This document shows positions 29,999 to 36,584 of a stretch of DNA of 39,990 bases, piece after piece. The position numbers and the translations under genes are program-made. Under the pieces are notes generated by a model. It was not told the origin of the DNA and made no database searches. It saw nothing but the letters and a program-made list of their open reading frames with translations. The DNA comes from a virus, in IMG/VR virus record IMGVR_UViG_3300030385_001688, positions 1 through 39,990 of that record, one strand, 5' to 3'. Numbering within the stretch: position 1 is the first letter of the stretch; each line of letters starts with the position of its first letter.

Positions 29999-30295
29999 TC
30001 AAAGTGTTTCGTCAGTCTCGTCTGGATATGGATGATTGTTTGCGTTATTACGGGCGATTTCTGCCTCTATACGCATCTGTTCAAGCTTTAATGTTTTGCT
30101 TTTGAAGTACCACGTCATAAGTGACTGAGTTAAAAAGCCTGCTGCTGCAAAAAAGATACCTGCCAAGATAGCGATAACTGTCCATTCTTCTGGGCTGAGC
30201 CATCCTAAGAACAGTAACCCGGCACTTGCACCGTAGTTTGTCTTTGCTCCTACAGTGGCGGCTGTTTCAGCCAAGTGATGGGTTATGCCTGTCAT
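29999..30295 (-). CDS. putative holin, 98 aa
   Basis: Begins MTGITHHLAETAATVGAKTNYGASAGLLFLGWLSPEEWTVIAILAGIFFAAAGFL, then a cytoplasmic coiled charged tail. One clear transmembrane helix (about 37-55) and a weaker one at about 24-33. The architecture and length resemble small phage holins of the HP1/class II type. It is the first late gene after Q, where P22 has its holin. It would form lesions to trigger lysis, though the endolysin is 19 kb away. AGGA ribosome site. Confidence 0.7.
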   Translation of the reverse strand: MTGITHHLAETAATVGAKTNYGASAGLLFLGWLSPEEWTVIAILAGIFFAAAGFLTQSLMTWYFKSKTLKLEQMRIEAEIARNNANNHPYPDETDETL

Positions 30296-30403
30296 TAGTT
30301 AATCCTGGTTTCTCCGGTGATTGATGCGATACCGATGTTGATTAAAGCGAATATTCAGCGGCAGACCCTCACAGGGTCATGAATCGCATTCATTATGTTT
30401 GGG

Positions 30404-30440
30404 CAATAAAAAACCCCAACACATTTCTGTATTGGGGTTT
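30404..30440 (-). terminator. strong terminator downstream of pR' (tR'-like)
   Basis: Nine-bp stem AAACCCCAA (30411-30419)/TTGGGGTTT (30432-30440) with a 12-nt loop and a T-run on the minus strand (the A-run 30407-30413 on the plus strand). It lies 100-130 nt beyond the pR'-like start and just before the first late gene. Confidence 0.75.
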
Positions 30441-30448
30441 GGTTAATT

Positions 30449-30510
30449 AGAAAGCAGTCTGGTTTGCTACCACACAATGCATTAATTAATAAAATGCCAG
30501 ACTGCTTTCT
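30449..30510. repeat. 14-bp perfect inverted repeat in the late leader
   Basis: AGAAAGCAGTCTGG at 30449-30462 is repeated inverted as CCAGACTGCTTTCT at 30497-30510, separated by 34 AT-rich bases. No T-run follows, so it is not a simple terminator. It may be an RNA hairpin of the leader or a protein-binding dyad. Confidence 0.7.
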
Positions 30511-30542
30511 GATTCAGTCGAGCGCTCGCTCACCTTACCTGA

Positions 30543-30570
30543 ACTATACCAATATCTGGTTGACATACAA
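30543..30570 (-). promoter_or_regulatory. pR'-like late promoter
   Basis: On the minus strand: -35-like TTGTAT (complement of 30565-30570), 16-nt spacer, extended -10 TGGTATAGT (TATAGT complement of 30543-30548). It lies just downstream of the Q-like gene and upstream of a leader and terminator, the arrangement expected for Q-controlled late transcription. Confidence 0.55.
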
Positions 30571-30585
30571 GGGGAAAACCCGGTG

Positions 30586-30900
30586 CTACATTAAGACCTT
30601 TTCTGATACCAGTTCTTTAATGAAAGTTATACGCGCCCTGACCTTTTGCCGGGTCATATTGGCACGCCGATTAACTATCTCTGTTTGAGTTAAATTGACT
30701 CGCCAATGTAGCCTTGCTATATCCTGCAGCTCAAGGCTTAAACTTGACACAACAAGCTCTGTGGCAAAGTCCTCTGGCATTTTCTTTTCCTCCACTGCAT
30801 CCATGCAGCTACGCCCCGCTATACGCTCTTGCTCTGGCGATTGATGTGGATAACCTAAGTCATCAGCCCCATCAAGAGTGAAGAACGCCCAACGCAGCAT
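30586..30900 (-). CDS. Q-like late antiterminator
   Basis: 104 aa from ATG 30900. The ORF is open back to 30993, which would overlap the upstream gene by 122 nt. The N-terminal MLRWAFFTLDGADDLGYPHQSPEQERIAG matches the RWA...LGYPxxSP pattern of small phage antitermination proteins. The C-terminus has a helix-turn-helix (LTQTEIVNRRANMTRQKVRARITFI). It is the last early gene before a pR'-like promoter and terminator, so it probably modifies RNA polymerase to read through into the late operon. Start choice is uncertain. Confidence 0.72.
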   Translation of the reverse strand: MLRWAFFTLDGADDLGYPHQSPEQERIAGRSCMDAVEEKKMPEDFATELVVSSLSLELQDIARLHWRVNLTQTEIVNRRANMTRQKVRARITFIKELVSEKVLM

Positions 30901-31138
30901 CAAGGCGTTTGCTCTGTTCAGCTTTGATTCTTTCGTATTGTTCGATGTGGTGGAGTATATCTTCGAGTATTTGCGATTCGTCTGCTTTTGCATTGTATAC
31001 CCCTATTGTTATGTCTGGCGTGAAACTGTCAATTCTGGTGCTGTCGCTTCGGATCACCTCTACCTTGCCGTTAACGTAAGCGATCAAAACGCTGCCCTTT
31101 AGTTTGGCTCGTCTGAATTTTTGAATTACTTCGTTCAT
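30872..31138 (-). CDS. hypothetical protein, 88 aa
   Basis: Start ATG at 31138 overlaps the previous stop as ATGA. Beta-rich N-terminal half (GSVLIAYVNGKVEVIRSDS) and a helical charged C-terminus (ILEDILHHIEQYERIKAEQSKRLDAA). It lies directly before the Q-like gene. No family recognised. Confidence 0.62.
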   Translation of the reverse strand: MNEVIQKFRRAKLKGSVLIAYVNGKVEVIRSDSTRIDSFTPDITIGVYNAKADESQILEDILHHIEQYERIKAEQSKRLDAALGVLHS

Positions 31139-31461
31139 GATAGTGCCAGCCACGTAATTAACGAGAAAGCCAATGTGACTAGCGCAGCAGAGACAAAAAC
31201 CCAGCACGCCGCCTTCATGTTGCGTCCATATTCTGCTCCATGAATTGACTCGCTTTGCCTTTGCATGTAAACAAGGTGGTCATGATAAAACTTCGTCTCC
31301 CACATATTTATTGTCGTAAGCTCAAATGGTGGGTCTAGCCTTCTAAAAAACAAATCAGCCTCAAGTTTTGACTTGGTTCTTAGCCATACAGTCCAGTGAT
31401 TTTTTATGAGCTTTGCAACGCAGTAATACCCATCAATTAGAAATATGTCGTAACGTTTCAT
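31135..31461 (-). CDS. small membrane protein, 108 aa
   Basis: Soluble N-terminal part with MKRYDIFLIDGYYCVAKL and several aromatic residues. One C-terminal transmembrane helix (about 86-107, WVFVSAALVTLAFSLITWLAL). C-tail anchored topology is likely. ATGA overlaps with both neighbours. Unknown function. Confidence 0.65.
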   Translation of the reverse strand: MKRYDIFLIDGYYCVAKLIKNHWTVWLRTKSKLEADLFFRRLDPPFELTTINMWETKFYHDHLVYMQRQSESIHGAEYGRNMKAACWVFVSAALVTLAFSLITWLALS

Positions 31462-31697
31462 TTCATCTTCTCCTGATGCAATTTCATTTCTTCACCAACC
31501 GATCCAGCCTCTTCGTAATGCCTCTCTGTTTTAGTGCTGTTTGAGGTTAAAACGCAGATGGGTTTGCCGAAGATGTGCTCATGTGCTTTACGGCTTATTT
31601 CGTTACAGTCAAAGCAGTTCATGTTTGCATCGGCTACGGCTGACGGATAAATGCCGTGACAACTTGAGCAGATAAAAATATCTCTTGTTGACTTCAT
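31458..31697 (-). CDS. small zinc-binding protein, 79 aa
   Basis: Contains CSSC (residues 10-13) and CFDC (about 28-31), a four-Cys zinc site, then a helical Glu/Lys-rich tail. Typical of the many small zinc-ribbon genes in this nin-like region. No family assigned. Confidence 0.66.
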   Translation of the reverse strand: MKSTRDIFICSSCHGIYPSAVADANMNCFDCNEISRKAHEHIFGKPICVLTSNSTKTERHYEEAGSVGEEMKLHQEKMK

Positions 31698-31915
31698 CTA
31701 AAATGCCTCCCCAAATGTTCTTCGTTAGCCTTGCATTCCGCGCATCGATCACAGCCGCCAGTTGCCTCTTGTCGTGCTTTTGGAATTAGATTCCCGCAGT
31801 CGATGCAGTCGCGTGACACTGACTTTGGCCTAGCCGCATCAATAGCCCTTTGCTTGTCACGTAGAGCCTGTTCTCTTTCCATACGCTCATCTGTTTGGTC
31901 GAATATGTCAGCCAT
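31694..31915 (-). CDS. TraR/DksA-type C4 zinc finger protein
   Basis: 73 aa, MADIFDQTDERMEREQALRDKQRA as N-terminal helix, then CIDCGNLIPKARQ...GCDRCAECKANEE. The spacing C-x2-C...C-x2-C with IPxAR matches the TraR/DksA family of short phage versions. TraR-like proteins bind the RNA polymerase secondary channel and mimic DksA with ppGpp, altering host transcription. The two coiled-coil tip Asp residues are represented by DQTD near the N-terminus, as in TraR. Overlaps rusA by 8 nt. Confidence 0.85.
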   Translation of the reverse strand: MADIFDQTDERMEREQALRDKQRAIDAARPKSVSRDCIDCGNLIPKARQEATGGCDRCAECKANEEHLGRHFR

Positions 31916-32267
31916 TGCCCATTTCCTTTATTTCAATCGCGCCCTCTTCTGCCCAGACCTTGGTTACTCGGCAGTCCCATATACCACTGTCTTCTTTATG
32001 AATGGCGTCTGATAGGGCCTTAATGAGATTGTCAAAATCGGGTTTTTGCTGGTGCGGCTTTCCTTTCATCATTGCCCGTTTCATTTTTGACCAACTGGCT
32101 GGCATGGGAATGTGAAACACTACCCAGGCACCCGATTCAGGCAGCTCAACCTTGCGTAACCGGCATTCATCAGCAAAAGCCCGGTAGCGCATGACTGCCG
32201 GGCGTTTTTGCCATTTGTCCCGCTGTGTTTGGCGGGGTTTTGATACCGGATTAACCGGATACAGCAC
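31908..32267 (-). CDS. rusA: RusA-type Holliday junction resolvase
   Basis: 119 aa. Signature KPDFDNLIKALSDAI...DSGIWDCRVTKVWAEEG contains the conserved acidic residues of RusA (two Asp in PDFDN and one in IWDCR). N-terminal VNPVSKPRQTQRDKW is also typical. It resolves branched recombination and replication intermediates before packaging. GTG at 32267 is preferred over 32270 for spacing from GGGG at 32274-32277. Overlaps the Gp49 gene. Confidence 0.9.
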   Translation of the reverse strand: MLYPVNPVSKPRQTQRDKWQKRPAVMRYRAFADECRLRKVELPESGAWVVFHIPMPASWSKMKRAMMKGKPHQQKPDFDNLIKALSDAIHKEDSGIWDCRVTKVWAEEGAIEIKEMGNG

Positions 32268-32580
32268 CACTTACCCCGTATTCTGTTTTGCTTAAATGAT
32301 CACGTAGCAGGTAACCCTCTAGTAACCAGATTTTCTCTCTGGCATTTTTGAAGGCGATTTCACGCCCGATTTCTTCATCAAAGTTTTCAGAGCTTGCACA
32401 GGCGCTTTCACCCACCACCGTGAAGCCATTTACCAGCGTTAAACAGCACACTGTTGTCGTTGTGCCTGGGAAAACGTGATACTGACCAGCAACAATGCAA
32501 TTATCGATGTGTTGCGGATTTAGTCTTGGTGCATTCAAGCCTTTGTCATTAATCTTCTGTTCAATTTGCTGTTCACTCAT
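32251..32580 (-). CDS. Gp49-family phage protein
   Basis: 109 aa with the Phage_gp49_66 pattern: INDKGLNAPRLNPQHIDNCIVAGQYHVFPGTTTTVCCLTLVNGFTVVGESACASSENFDEEIGREIAFKNAREKIWLLEGYLL. Widely found in phages and prophages; function not established. ATG 32580 overlaps the stop of a small upstream ORF as ATGA. Confidence 0.88.
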   Translation of the reverse strand: MSEQQIEQKINDKGLNAPRLNPQHIDNCIVAGQYHVFPGTTTTVCCLTLVNGFTVVGESACASSENFDEEIGREIAFKNAREKIWLLEGYLLRDHLSKTEYGVSGAVSG

Positions 32581-32753
32581 AACCACATACTCCAACCAAA
32601 GACTCGGCATAATCTCCGGCGCTCAATAAAAATATTCAGGCAATGCCGTACCTGTTTTACATTCGGGCAACTACTTAACGCCCTTTCCTGCTCTGCCCTG
32701 CTTTGCATCGCAAAAATAGCCTTGGCAATCTCTGCTGGTGCTTTGTCATGCAA
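32577..32753 (-). CDS. small protein with TTG start, 58 aa
   Basis: Fills the gap between DUF1364 and Gp49 in a frame continuous with neither. TTG at 32753 overlaps the upstream stop region (TGA at 32746-32748), and the stop overlaps the Gp49 ATG (ATGA). The product begins MHDKAPAEIAKAIFAMQSRAEQE, an amphipathic helix, and ends in Arg-rich RRRLCRVFGWSMWL. Ribosome spacing for TTG is poor; a downstream ATG at 32708 would give 43 aa. Supported mainly by its clean fit between neighbours. Confidence 0.45.
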   Translation of the reverse strand: MHDKAPAEIAKAIFAMQSRAEQERALSSCPNVKQVRHCLNIFIERRRLCRVFGWSMWL

Positions 32754-33039
32754 CCTTAATCAACCCCATATCCAGCAATAAAAGCTGCGTGTTTTTCATT
32801 GCTATCAAATGCTCAAAATCACGCTCATCTCGGCTGTGTGTTTTGGTGTAGCCGCCATCCAGCCAGTGATGACAGTCTGAGCAGGCAAAACAACCATGAA
32901 GGTCGCTTGCTTTTGTTCCCATACCACTTCCATTTAGGTGGGCGAATACCGTTGTTTCGGGATTGCCGTTGCAGATTCCGGGTAAACGAACTTGGCACTC
33001 TTGGCCTCTGGCTGCATTTCTGATTTTTTTGGATTTCAC
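32746..33039 (-). CDS. DUF1364 family protein, nuclease-like
   Basis: 97 aa from GTG 33039, which overlaps the upstream stop as GTGA. The ORF is open to another GTG at 33048. Signature: KKIRNAARGQECQVRLPGICNGNPETTVFAHLN...HGCFACSDCHHWLDGG, with the Cys/His set of DUF1364, likely an HNH-type fold of the nin region. Its biochemical activity is not established. Confidence 0.85.
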   Translation of the reverse strand: MKSKKIRNAARGQECQVRLPGICNGNPETTVFAHLNGSGMGTKASDLHGCFACSDCHHWLDGGYTKTHSRDERDFEHLIAMKNTQLLLLDMGLIKVA

Positions 33040-33179
33040 ACCAGCCACCCCACAAACAAAGCCACCAACACAATTCCGATTAGAAAAACAATTCCGGCAA
33101 ATAAGATGCAGCCTTCTTCTGTGTAAAGCTCAAAAATATCATCGCTTAAATCGGTTGGTTTTGTTGGTTTGGATTTCAT
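33036..33179 (-). CDS. small membrane protein, 47 aa
   Basis: Not obvious by length. ATG at 33179 overlaps the upstream stop (ATGA), and its TGA overlaps the DUF1364 GTG (GTGA). N-terminal MKSKPTKPTDLSDDIFELY is soluble; residues about 25-46 form one strong transmembrane helix ending FVGWLV. The first codons (TGAAATCCAAA) are repeated at the DUF1364 start, so the two reading starts may be related by duplication. Confidence 0.62.
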   Translation of the reverse strand: MKSKPTKPTDLSDDIFELYTEEGCILFAGIVFLIGIVLVALFVGWLV

Positions 33180-33385
33180 GCGACTCTGAACTCCTGCTGT
33201 TCTTCGATGGTCATTTCCAGGAATCGGCCAAACGTGTTGTAAAACTTCATCCCTGCACGCTTTCTCGGTTCAAAGTCTTTTTTCAAAGGCCAAGGGCCGA
33301 AAGGTTTATTTCTGTCGTACTCAAAAAGCCAGCCTTCAAATTCAAAAATCTTTGCAAAGCTGATATGGATTATTGGATTGCTCAT
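33176..33385 (-). CDS. hypothetical protein, 69 aa
   Basis: ATG at 33385 overlaps the NinB-like stop as ATGA; an in-frame start at 33394 is less likely. Contains IHISFAKIFEFEGWLFEYDRNKPFGPWPLKKDFEPRKRAG, a small basic domain. No family recognised; a nin-region type gene by position. Confidence 0.6.
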   Translation of the reverse strand: MSNPIIHISFAKIFEFEGWLFEYDRNKPFGPWPLKKDFEPRKRAGMKFYNTFGRFLEMTIEEQQEFRVA

Positions 33386-33783
33386 GCTGCCCACCTAGCA
33401 TTAGGTAATTGGATTCCAGCCTCAGCCGCTAATCGGTAACAGGTTTCGATTAGCTCTGAATACTCTTGTTTTTTAAGGGTTTCGCTTGACTTGACGACTT
33501 CTATTTCACGACCTGCCAGGTTTACGACTGTCGTACCCATTAGCTCAAACTTGCACAGCTCTTTAATCTCGCCTTTGGTATATCCCGTCTCGTCCGCAAA
33601 TATGCCGCACAGGGTATGGAAGAAAGCGCGTTGCTCTGCTGTTTTGTCCTCAACGTAATCCTGAACCGTGATCCGATATTTCTTATCTGCCGGTAAAGAC
33701 TTAAGGCATTCGTAAAGACCGACTTTAATTTTGTCGCGTCTCTGGTCATCTAGGAATATGAAGGTGCGGGAGAGTATGCTCAT
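33382..33783 (-). CDS. NinB/Orf-like recombination accessory protein
   Basis: 133 aa, the size of lambda NinB (146). The middle segment RITVQDYVEDKTAEQRAFFHTLCGIFADETGY resembles the NinB core, though lambda's exact motifs are only partly kept. NinB binds single-stranded DNA and substitutes for RecFOR in phage recombination. Coupled to both neighbours by ATGA overlaps. Family call is moderately sure. Confidence 0.65.
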   Translation of the reverse strand: MSILSRTFIFLDDQRRDKIKVGLYECLKSLPADKKYRITVQDYVEDKTAEQRAFFHTLCGIFADETGYTKGEIKELCKFELMGTTVVNLAGREIEVVKSSETLKKQEYSELIETCYRLAAEAGIQLPNARWAA

Positions 33784-34124
33784 TTCATTTGTTCACGAAC
33801 ACAGTCAGGAATTGCTGGCGTGTACTTCATGCTGATGCTGTGACCAAACCCTGCGCTTTGATGAATCTCTCTTGTTGCGTAATGTCCGGCAGGCTTTGCA
33901 GGCGTTAATCCGGCATTCACTAAACAGGCATGCAGATAATCGCTTGCTCTATCTCTTGCGAAACATACGTCTGTTAGACGGTCACTTGCTGCTGCCCTCT
34001 GCTTAACACTGTTATCGTTAAAATTCATTGAGTGAAGTTTTTGGCTTTTCTTTTCAACGTCTTTCATGGCTGAAATTAAAGCCTTCATTGCTTCTTGTGC
34101 TGTTTGTAATTTTTCTATATTCAC
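33780..34124 (-). CDS. hypothetical protein, 114 aa
   Basis: Start GTG at 34124 overlaps the upstream stop as GTGA; the ORF is open to a TTG at 34136. The N-terminal helix IEKLQTAQEAMKALISAMKDVEKKSQKLHSM is followed by a basic segment with SDRLTDVCFARDRASDYLHACLVN. No known family. Between NinB-like and the winged-helix gene. Confidence 0.6.
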   Translation of the reverse strand: MNIEKLQTAQEAMKALISAMKDVEKKSQKLHSMNFNDNSVKQRAAASDRLTDVCFARDRASDYLHACLVNAGLTPAKPAGHYATREIHQSAGFGHSISMKYTPAIPDCVREQMK

Positions 34125-34399
34125 ACCACACCCCAAATCATCTGCTTACCCTTGCCAAAACCAACCACGCCAACTAACTTTCTTTCTTCTAGCTCTGGCA
34201 ATCGACGTGCAAACACATATCTGTCGTAGCCCTCATTAGCGTATTTCTCGCCTAATTGCTTACTGGTCATGTTTGGGGATTGCTTAAGGCGTTTTATGAC
34301 TCCAGCACGTTGGCTTGCTGCACCACCACCCATTTCCATTTTTATTCCGGCAATGTGGCTTGATACTGGGTCTTTTGTTCTGGTGTTAGTTGTGATCAT
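34121..34399 (-). CDS. winged-helix DNA-binding protein, 92 aa
   Basis: ATG at 34399 with AAGGGA upstream. It begins MITTNTRTKDPVSSHIAGIKMEMGGGAASQRAGVIKRLKQSPNMTSKQLGEKY and continues with a recognition helix and LEERKLVGVVGFGKGKQMIWGVV, a winged-helix pattern common in phage early regions. DNA binding inferred; targets unknown. Confidence 0.65.
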   Translation of the reverse strand: MITTNTRTKDPVSSHIAGIKMEMGGGAASQRAGVIKRLKQSPNMTSKQLGEKYANEGYDRYVFARRLPELEERKLVGVVGFGKGKQMIWGVV

Positions 34400-34409
34400 G
34401 GCTGGTCCC

Positions 34410-35261
34410 TTAAATTCGTTTACCGCCCCAACCATCATTCACATGAACAACGTTTGAGGATTGATAAAGGGCTTGGTCTGCGTTGGGCAACTGGTCATCA
34501 CCAGCAACGTTGCTACGGTATGAATCCCAATCAAATGAAACGAACTTGCCGCCACCTTCACGCATACGGTCTAAAGCCCTTTCCCCGATGAATTTCTTAA
34601 TCTCTTGGGCGTTCAGGTTTGAAATTAAGATGGTTGGACGGAAATGGTTGTAACGCTCGTTAATCACTTCAAAAAGTAAGTGTTCCTCGCTCTCACTTCC
34701 TTTCTGTACGCCTATCTCGTCGATGATTAGCAAGTCAACATTTCGCAATTCGTTAATGGCTTGCTGCTCTGTTTTATTGCTGCCTTTCTGGTAGGTTTCG
34801 CGTATACGGCGAATCATTGCGGTGACGGTGATAAATAGTGCGTTTCCGCCTTTGTGCATGTAGTGATTAGCAACAGCACAGGCCAGATGCGTTTTTCCGG
34901 TTCCAGGCTTGCCAGCCAAAATCAAACCAGCGCCGCTTTGCATTTTTTCACTTATGGTTTCGGCATAATCTTTTGCCATCCGCCATGCTTTTTTCTGCTC
35001 ATCGGTAGTCGCTCGGAAGTTATCAAAATTTCGAGTGGTATATCGCGGTGGAATACCTGAACGTTCAAAATCAATTGCCAGCAACCGGCGCTCATGTAAT
35101 TTTTGCTCAGCCAATTCGTCAGCAATCACTTTCTGATTTGCCTCTTTCTGGCATTCAGGGCATTCAGTGATGATTTCTCGATCACGAAAAACCATTACGC
35201 TTGCGGTGTACTCAATGCTGTGTTTCTCGCATTTCTCAATACGTTCTATTGTTTCAACCAT
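34410..35261 (-). CDS. DnaC-like helicase loader (P-protein analogue)
   Basis: 283 aa. AAA+ ATPase: Walker A GKPGTGKT (117-124), Walker B LLIIDEIG (177-184), sensor segment TILISNLN, and C-terminal RMREGGGKFVSFDWDSYR with an arginine-finger-like motif. The N-terminus has C11, H14, C34 and C37, a likely zinc site. It would load the host DnaB helicase at the origin in the O-like gene. Overlaps the O-like gene by 8 nt. Confidence 0.9.
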   Translation of the reverse strand: MVETIERIEKCEKHSIEYTASVMVFRDREIITECPECQKEANQKVIADELAEQKLHERRLLAIDFERSGIPPRYTTRNFDNFRATTDEQKKAWRMAKDYAETISEKMQSGAGLILAGKPGTGKTHLACAVANHYMHKGGNALFITVTAMIRRIRETYQKGSNKTEQQAINELRNVDLLIIDEIGVQKGSESEEHLLFEVINERYNHFRPTILISNLNAQEIKKFIGERALDRMREGGGKFVSFDWDSYRSNVAGDDQLPNADQALYQSSNVVHVNDGWGGKRI

Positions 35262-36006
35262 TAGTGATAAATCCTTCTGTTCCTAGGCTGTAGTCTTTGT
35301 TGGTAAAGTCGTTAGCCGGTTTGTGGTTTCCTGCAAACTGTTTTGAGCGTTTATGCCAACCATGTGCCGCCATGTGCCAATCAACCATTGGCGCTCTACC
35401 ACCTACCTTCCACCCGTTTGAGCAGTAGTATTCGTAGAAGCCGTTAAGGTTCAGATTGTTTGCAGTAGCGAATTGATTTACTTCGTCAGAAGTTGGTGGT
35501 TTGAATTTTTTAGCGGAAGTCTTTTCTTTAGACTTATCACTTATAGGACTTATGTTATTAACTGACTTATATGTCGGATTTAGATCCGAGTGTTTTTCGG
35601 ATTTAGATCCGAGTTTTTCCGGATTTAGATCCGAGTTTTCAGCGTTATTCGGATTTAGATCCGACATAGTGTTTTTATCTAACTCGGATTTAGATCCGAC
35701 ATAGTAAGATCTGCCTATTTTGGTTAATCTCATACAGTCTTTTTTGCCGACTTTTATGTATTCAATTAATCCAATTTCAGCCAGCTTTTTAAGGTTCCGG
35801 TAAATAGTGTCTGGTTTGAGATCGGCTAAAGGTAATTGCTCGCTGATTCGCTGGCGTGATACCCAGTAATAAACCTCACCATCAACAACCTCTGGTGACG
35901 CCCAAGTAGAAGCCCCCGTAAGTAAGTCAAAGATATGTCCTTGCACAAGGTTTTTAATGCCTAAATCCATAGCTTGTTTTTGGTTTATATGGATGGAGTG
36001 CTTCAT
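35254..36006 (-). CDS. phage replication initiator, O-like, containing the origin
   Basis: 250 aa. The N-terminal half is a winged helix (VSRQRISEQLPLADLKPDTIYRNLKKLAEIGLIEYIK), typical of lambda-O/phage initiators that bind iterons. The middle (about 100-150) is a low-complexity linker encoded by five origin iterons and reads SDLNP three times and GSKSE twice. The C-terminal domain (about 165-250) includes TSDEVNQFATANNLNLNGFYEYYCSNGWKVGG, the replisome-interacting type seen in O-like proteins. The start at 36006 lies 4 nt from the CII-like stop. Lambda O likewise contains its origin. Confidence 0.85.
   Translation of the reverse strand: MKHSIHINQKQAMDLGIKNLVQGHIFDLLTGASTWASPEVVDGEVYYWVSRQRISEQLPLADLKPDTIYRNLKKLAEIGLIEYIKVGKKDCMRLTKIGRSYYVGSKSELDKNTMSDLNPNNAENSDLNPEKLGSKSEKHSDLNPTYKSVNNISPISDKSKEKTSAKKFKPPTSDEVNQFATANNLNLNGFYEYYCSNGWKVGGRAPMVDWHMAAHGWHKRSKQFAGNHKPANDFTNKDYSLGTEGFITNG
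35531..35570. other. AT-rich segment with three GACTTAT repeats beside the iterons
   Basis: GACTTAT occurs at 35531-35537, 35547-35553 and 35564-35570, 16-17 bp apart, in an AT-rich stretch next to the iterons. It has the layout of a DNA-unwinding element, as in lambda ori. Confidence 0.55.
35574..35699. other. origin of replication: five TCGGATTTAGATCCGA iterons
   Basis: Near-identical 16-bp palindromic repeats (TCGGAT-N4-ATCCGA) start at 35574, 35597, 35619 (first base C), 35649 and 35684. The fourth and fifth share 22 bases. They lie in the O-like gene next to the AT-rich segment, as in lambda. The initiator product of the same gene probably binds them. Confidence 0.85.
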
Positions 36007-36009
36007 TAA

Positions 36010-36462
36010 CTAAACAGCCCTCACCAACTTGCCAGCTTCCTGCTGATGAATAGCCAGCTTCAAATGCTCGCAGGCTTTCTCGATACGATTTAACTGGCTA
36101 ATGCAGTCTGCTTTCTCACGTTCTGTGTACTTACCATCTGCCTCAGCCTCGGTAATGATGTGAGCCATTGATCCCAATTCGTGCGTGATATGCAGAAGGG
36201 ATTCAGTAACGCCACGCTCAGTTGCTCCAGCACGCTTTTCAGCCAGTCTCATGGCATTGTTAATGCGATAGTCGTCTGTGAGGTTTTGAAGGGTTAGAAG
36301 CTGTTCAGGGGAGAAATGAGAGTTATCAGAAGTTGGGCAGGCTTTGTTACGCATAACCTGCTCACTGATACCCATTAAGGCTGCAAGCTCACGAAAAGCG
36401 CCGTTCTTGCCGCCCTTGTATTCGTGTGTCGTGCTCCAGATTGCTAACTTAACTTGATTCAT
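36010..36462 (-). CDS. CII-like regulator (phage CP76/CII family)
   Basis: 150 aa. N-terminal STTHEYKGGKNGAFRELAALMGISEQVMRNKACPTSDNSHFSPEQLLTLQNLT resembles the CP76-type regulatory CII proteins of phages, followed by a helical C-terminal domain. It follows a terminator after the Cro gene, as lambda cII follows tR1. Likely activates repressor synthesis. AGGAG precedes the ATG. Confidence 0.75.
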   Translation of the reverse strand: MNQVKLAIWSTTHEYKGGKNGAFRELAALMGISEQVMRNKACPTSDNSHFSPEQLLTLQNLTDDYRINNAMRLAEKRAGATERGVTESLLHITHELGSMAHIITEAEADGKYTEREKADCISQLNRIEKACEHLKLAIHQQEAGKLVRAV

Positions 36463-36557
36463 TGTTTGAACTCCTGGAACTTAAATATTTTTTTCTTGTC
36501 ATGGCTCGGTTAATCTGGAGTCATGGATAAATCAGCTTTCAAAAACGTATCAGGCAC

Positions 36558-36583
36558 AAAAAAAGCCCACTCGAAGGTGAGCT
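36558..36583 (-). terminator. tR1-like terminator between cro and cII-like genes
   Basis: Minus-strand stem AGCTCACC-TTCG-AGTGGGCT (one G-T pair) followed by seven T residues, just after the Cro-like stop. Early transcripts from pR would need antitermination or readthrough to reach the CII and O-like genes. Confidence 0.7.
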
Positions 36584-36584
36584 G

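Larger units (their letters stand above)
30404..30537 (-). ncRNA. predicted late leader RNA from pR' to terminator
   Basis: From the pR'-like start (about 30536) to the T-run of the terminator at 30411-30440 is about 130 nt with no ORF. In lambda, unmodified polymerase leaving pR' makes a short terminated transcript until Q acts. This leader includes the 14-bp inverted repeat at 30449-30510. Inference from layout only. Confidence 0.45.

Noticed and set aside
30364-30378. GACCCT-CAC-AGGGTC hairpin before the late genes
   Set aside because: A perfect 6-bp stem with a 3-nt loop but no T-run or known site; noted without function.
30901-30993. Longer start of the Q-like gene at 30993
   Set aside because: Would overlap the preceding gene by 122 nt and give a low-complexity N-terminus unlike antiterminators; 30900 is used, though not certain.
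32963-33439. 158-aa plus-strand ORF
   Set aside because: Antisense to the small membrane gene, a 69-aa gene and the NinB-like gene, all linked by stop/start overlaps on the minus strand.
35574-35699. Repeats as a CRISPR array
   Set aside because: Five 16-bp palindromes with 6-19 bp between them, inside a coding gene; no spacer of usual length and no cas genes.
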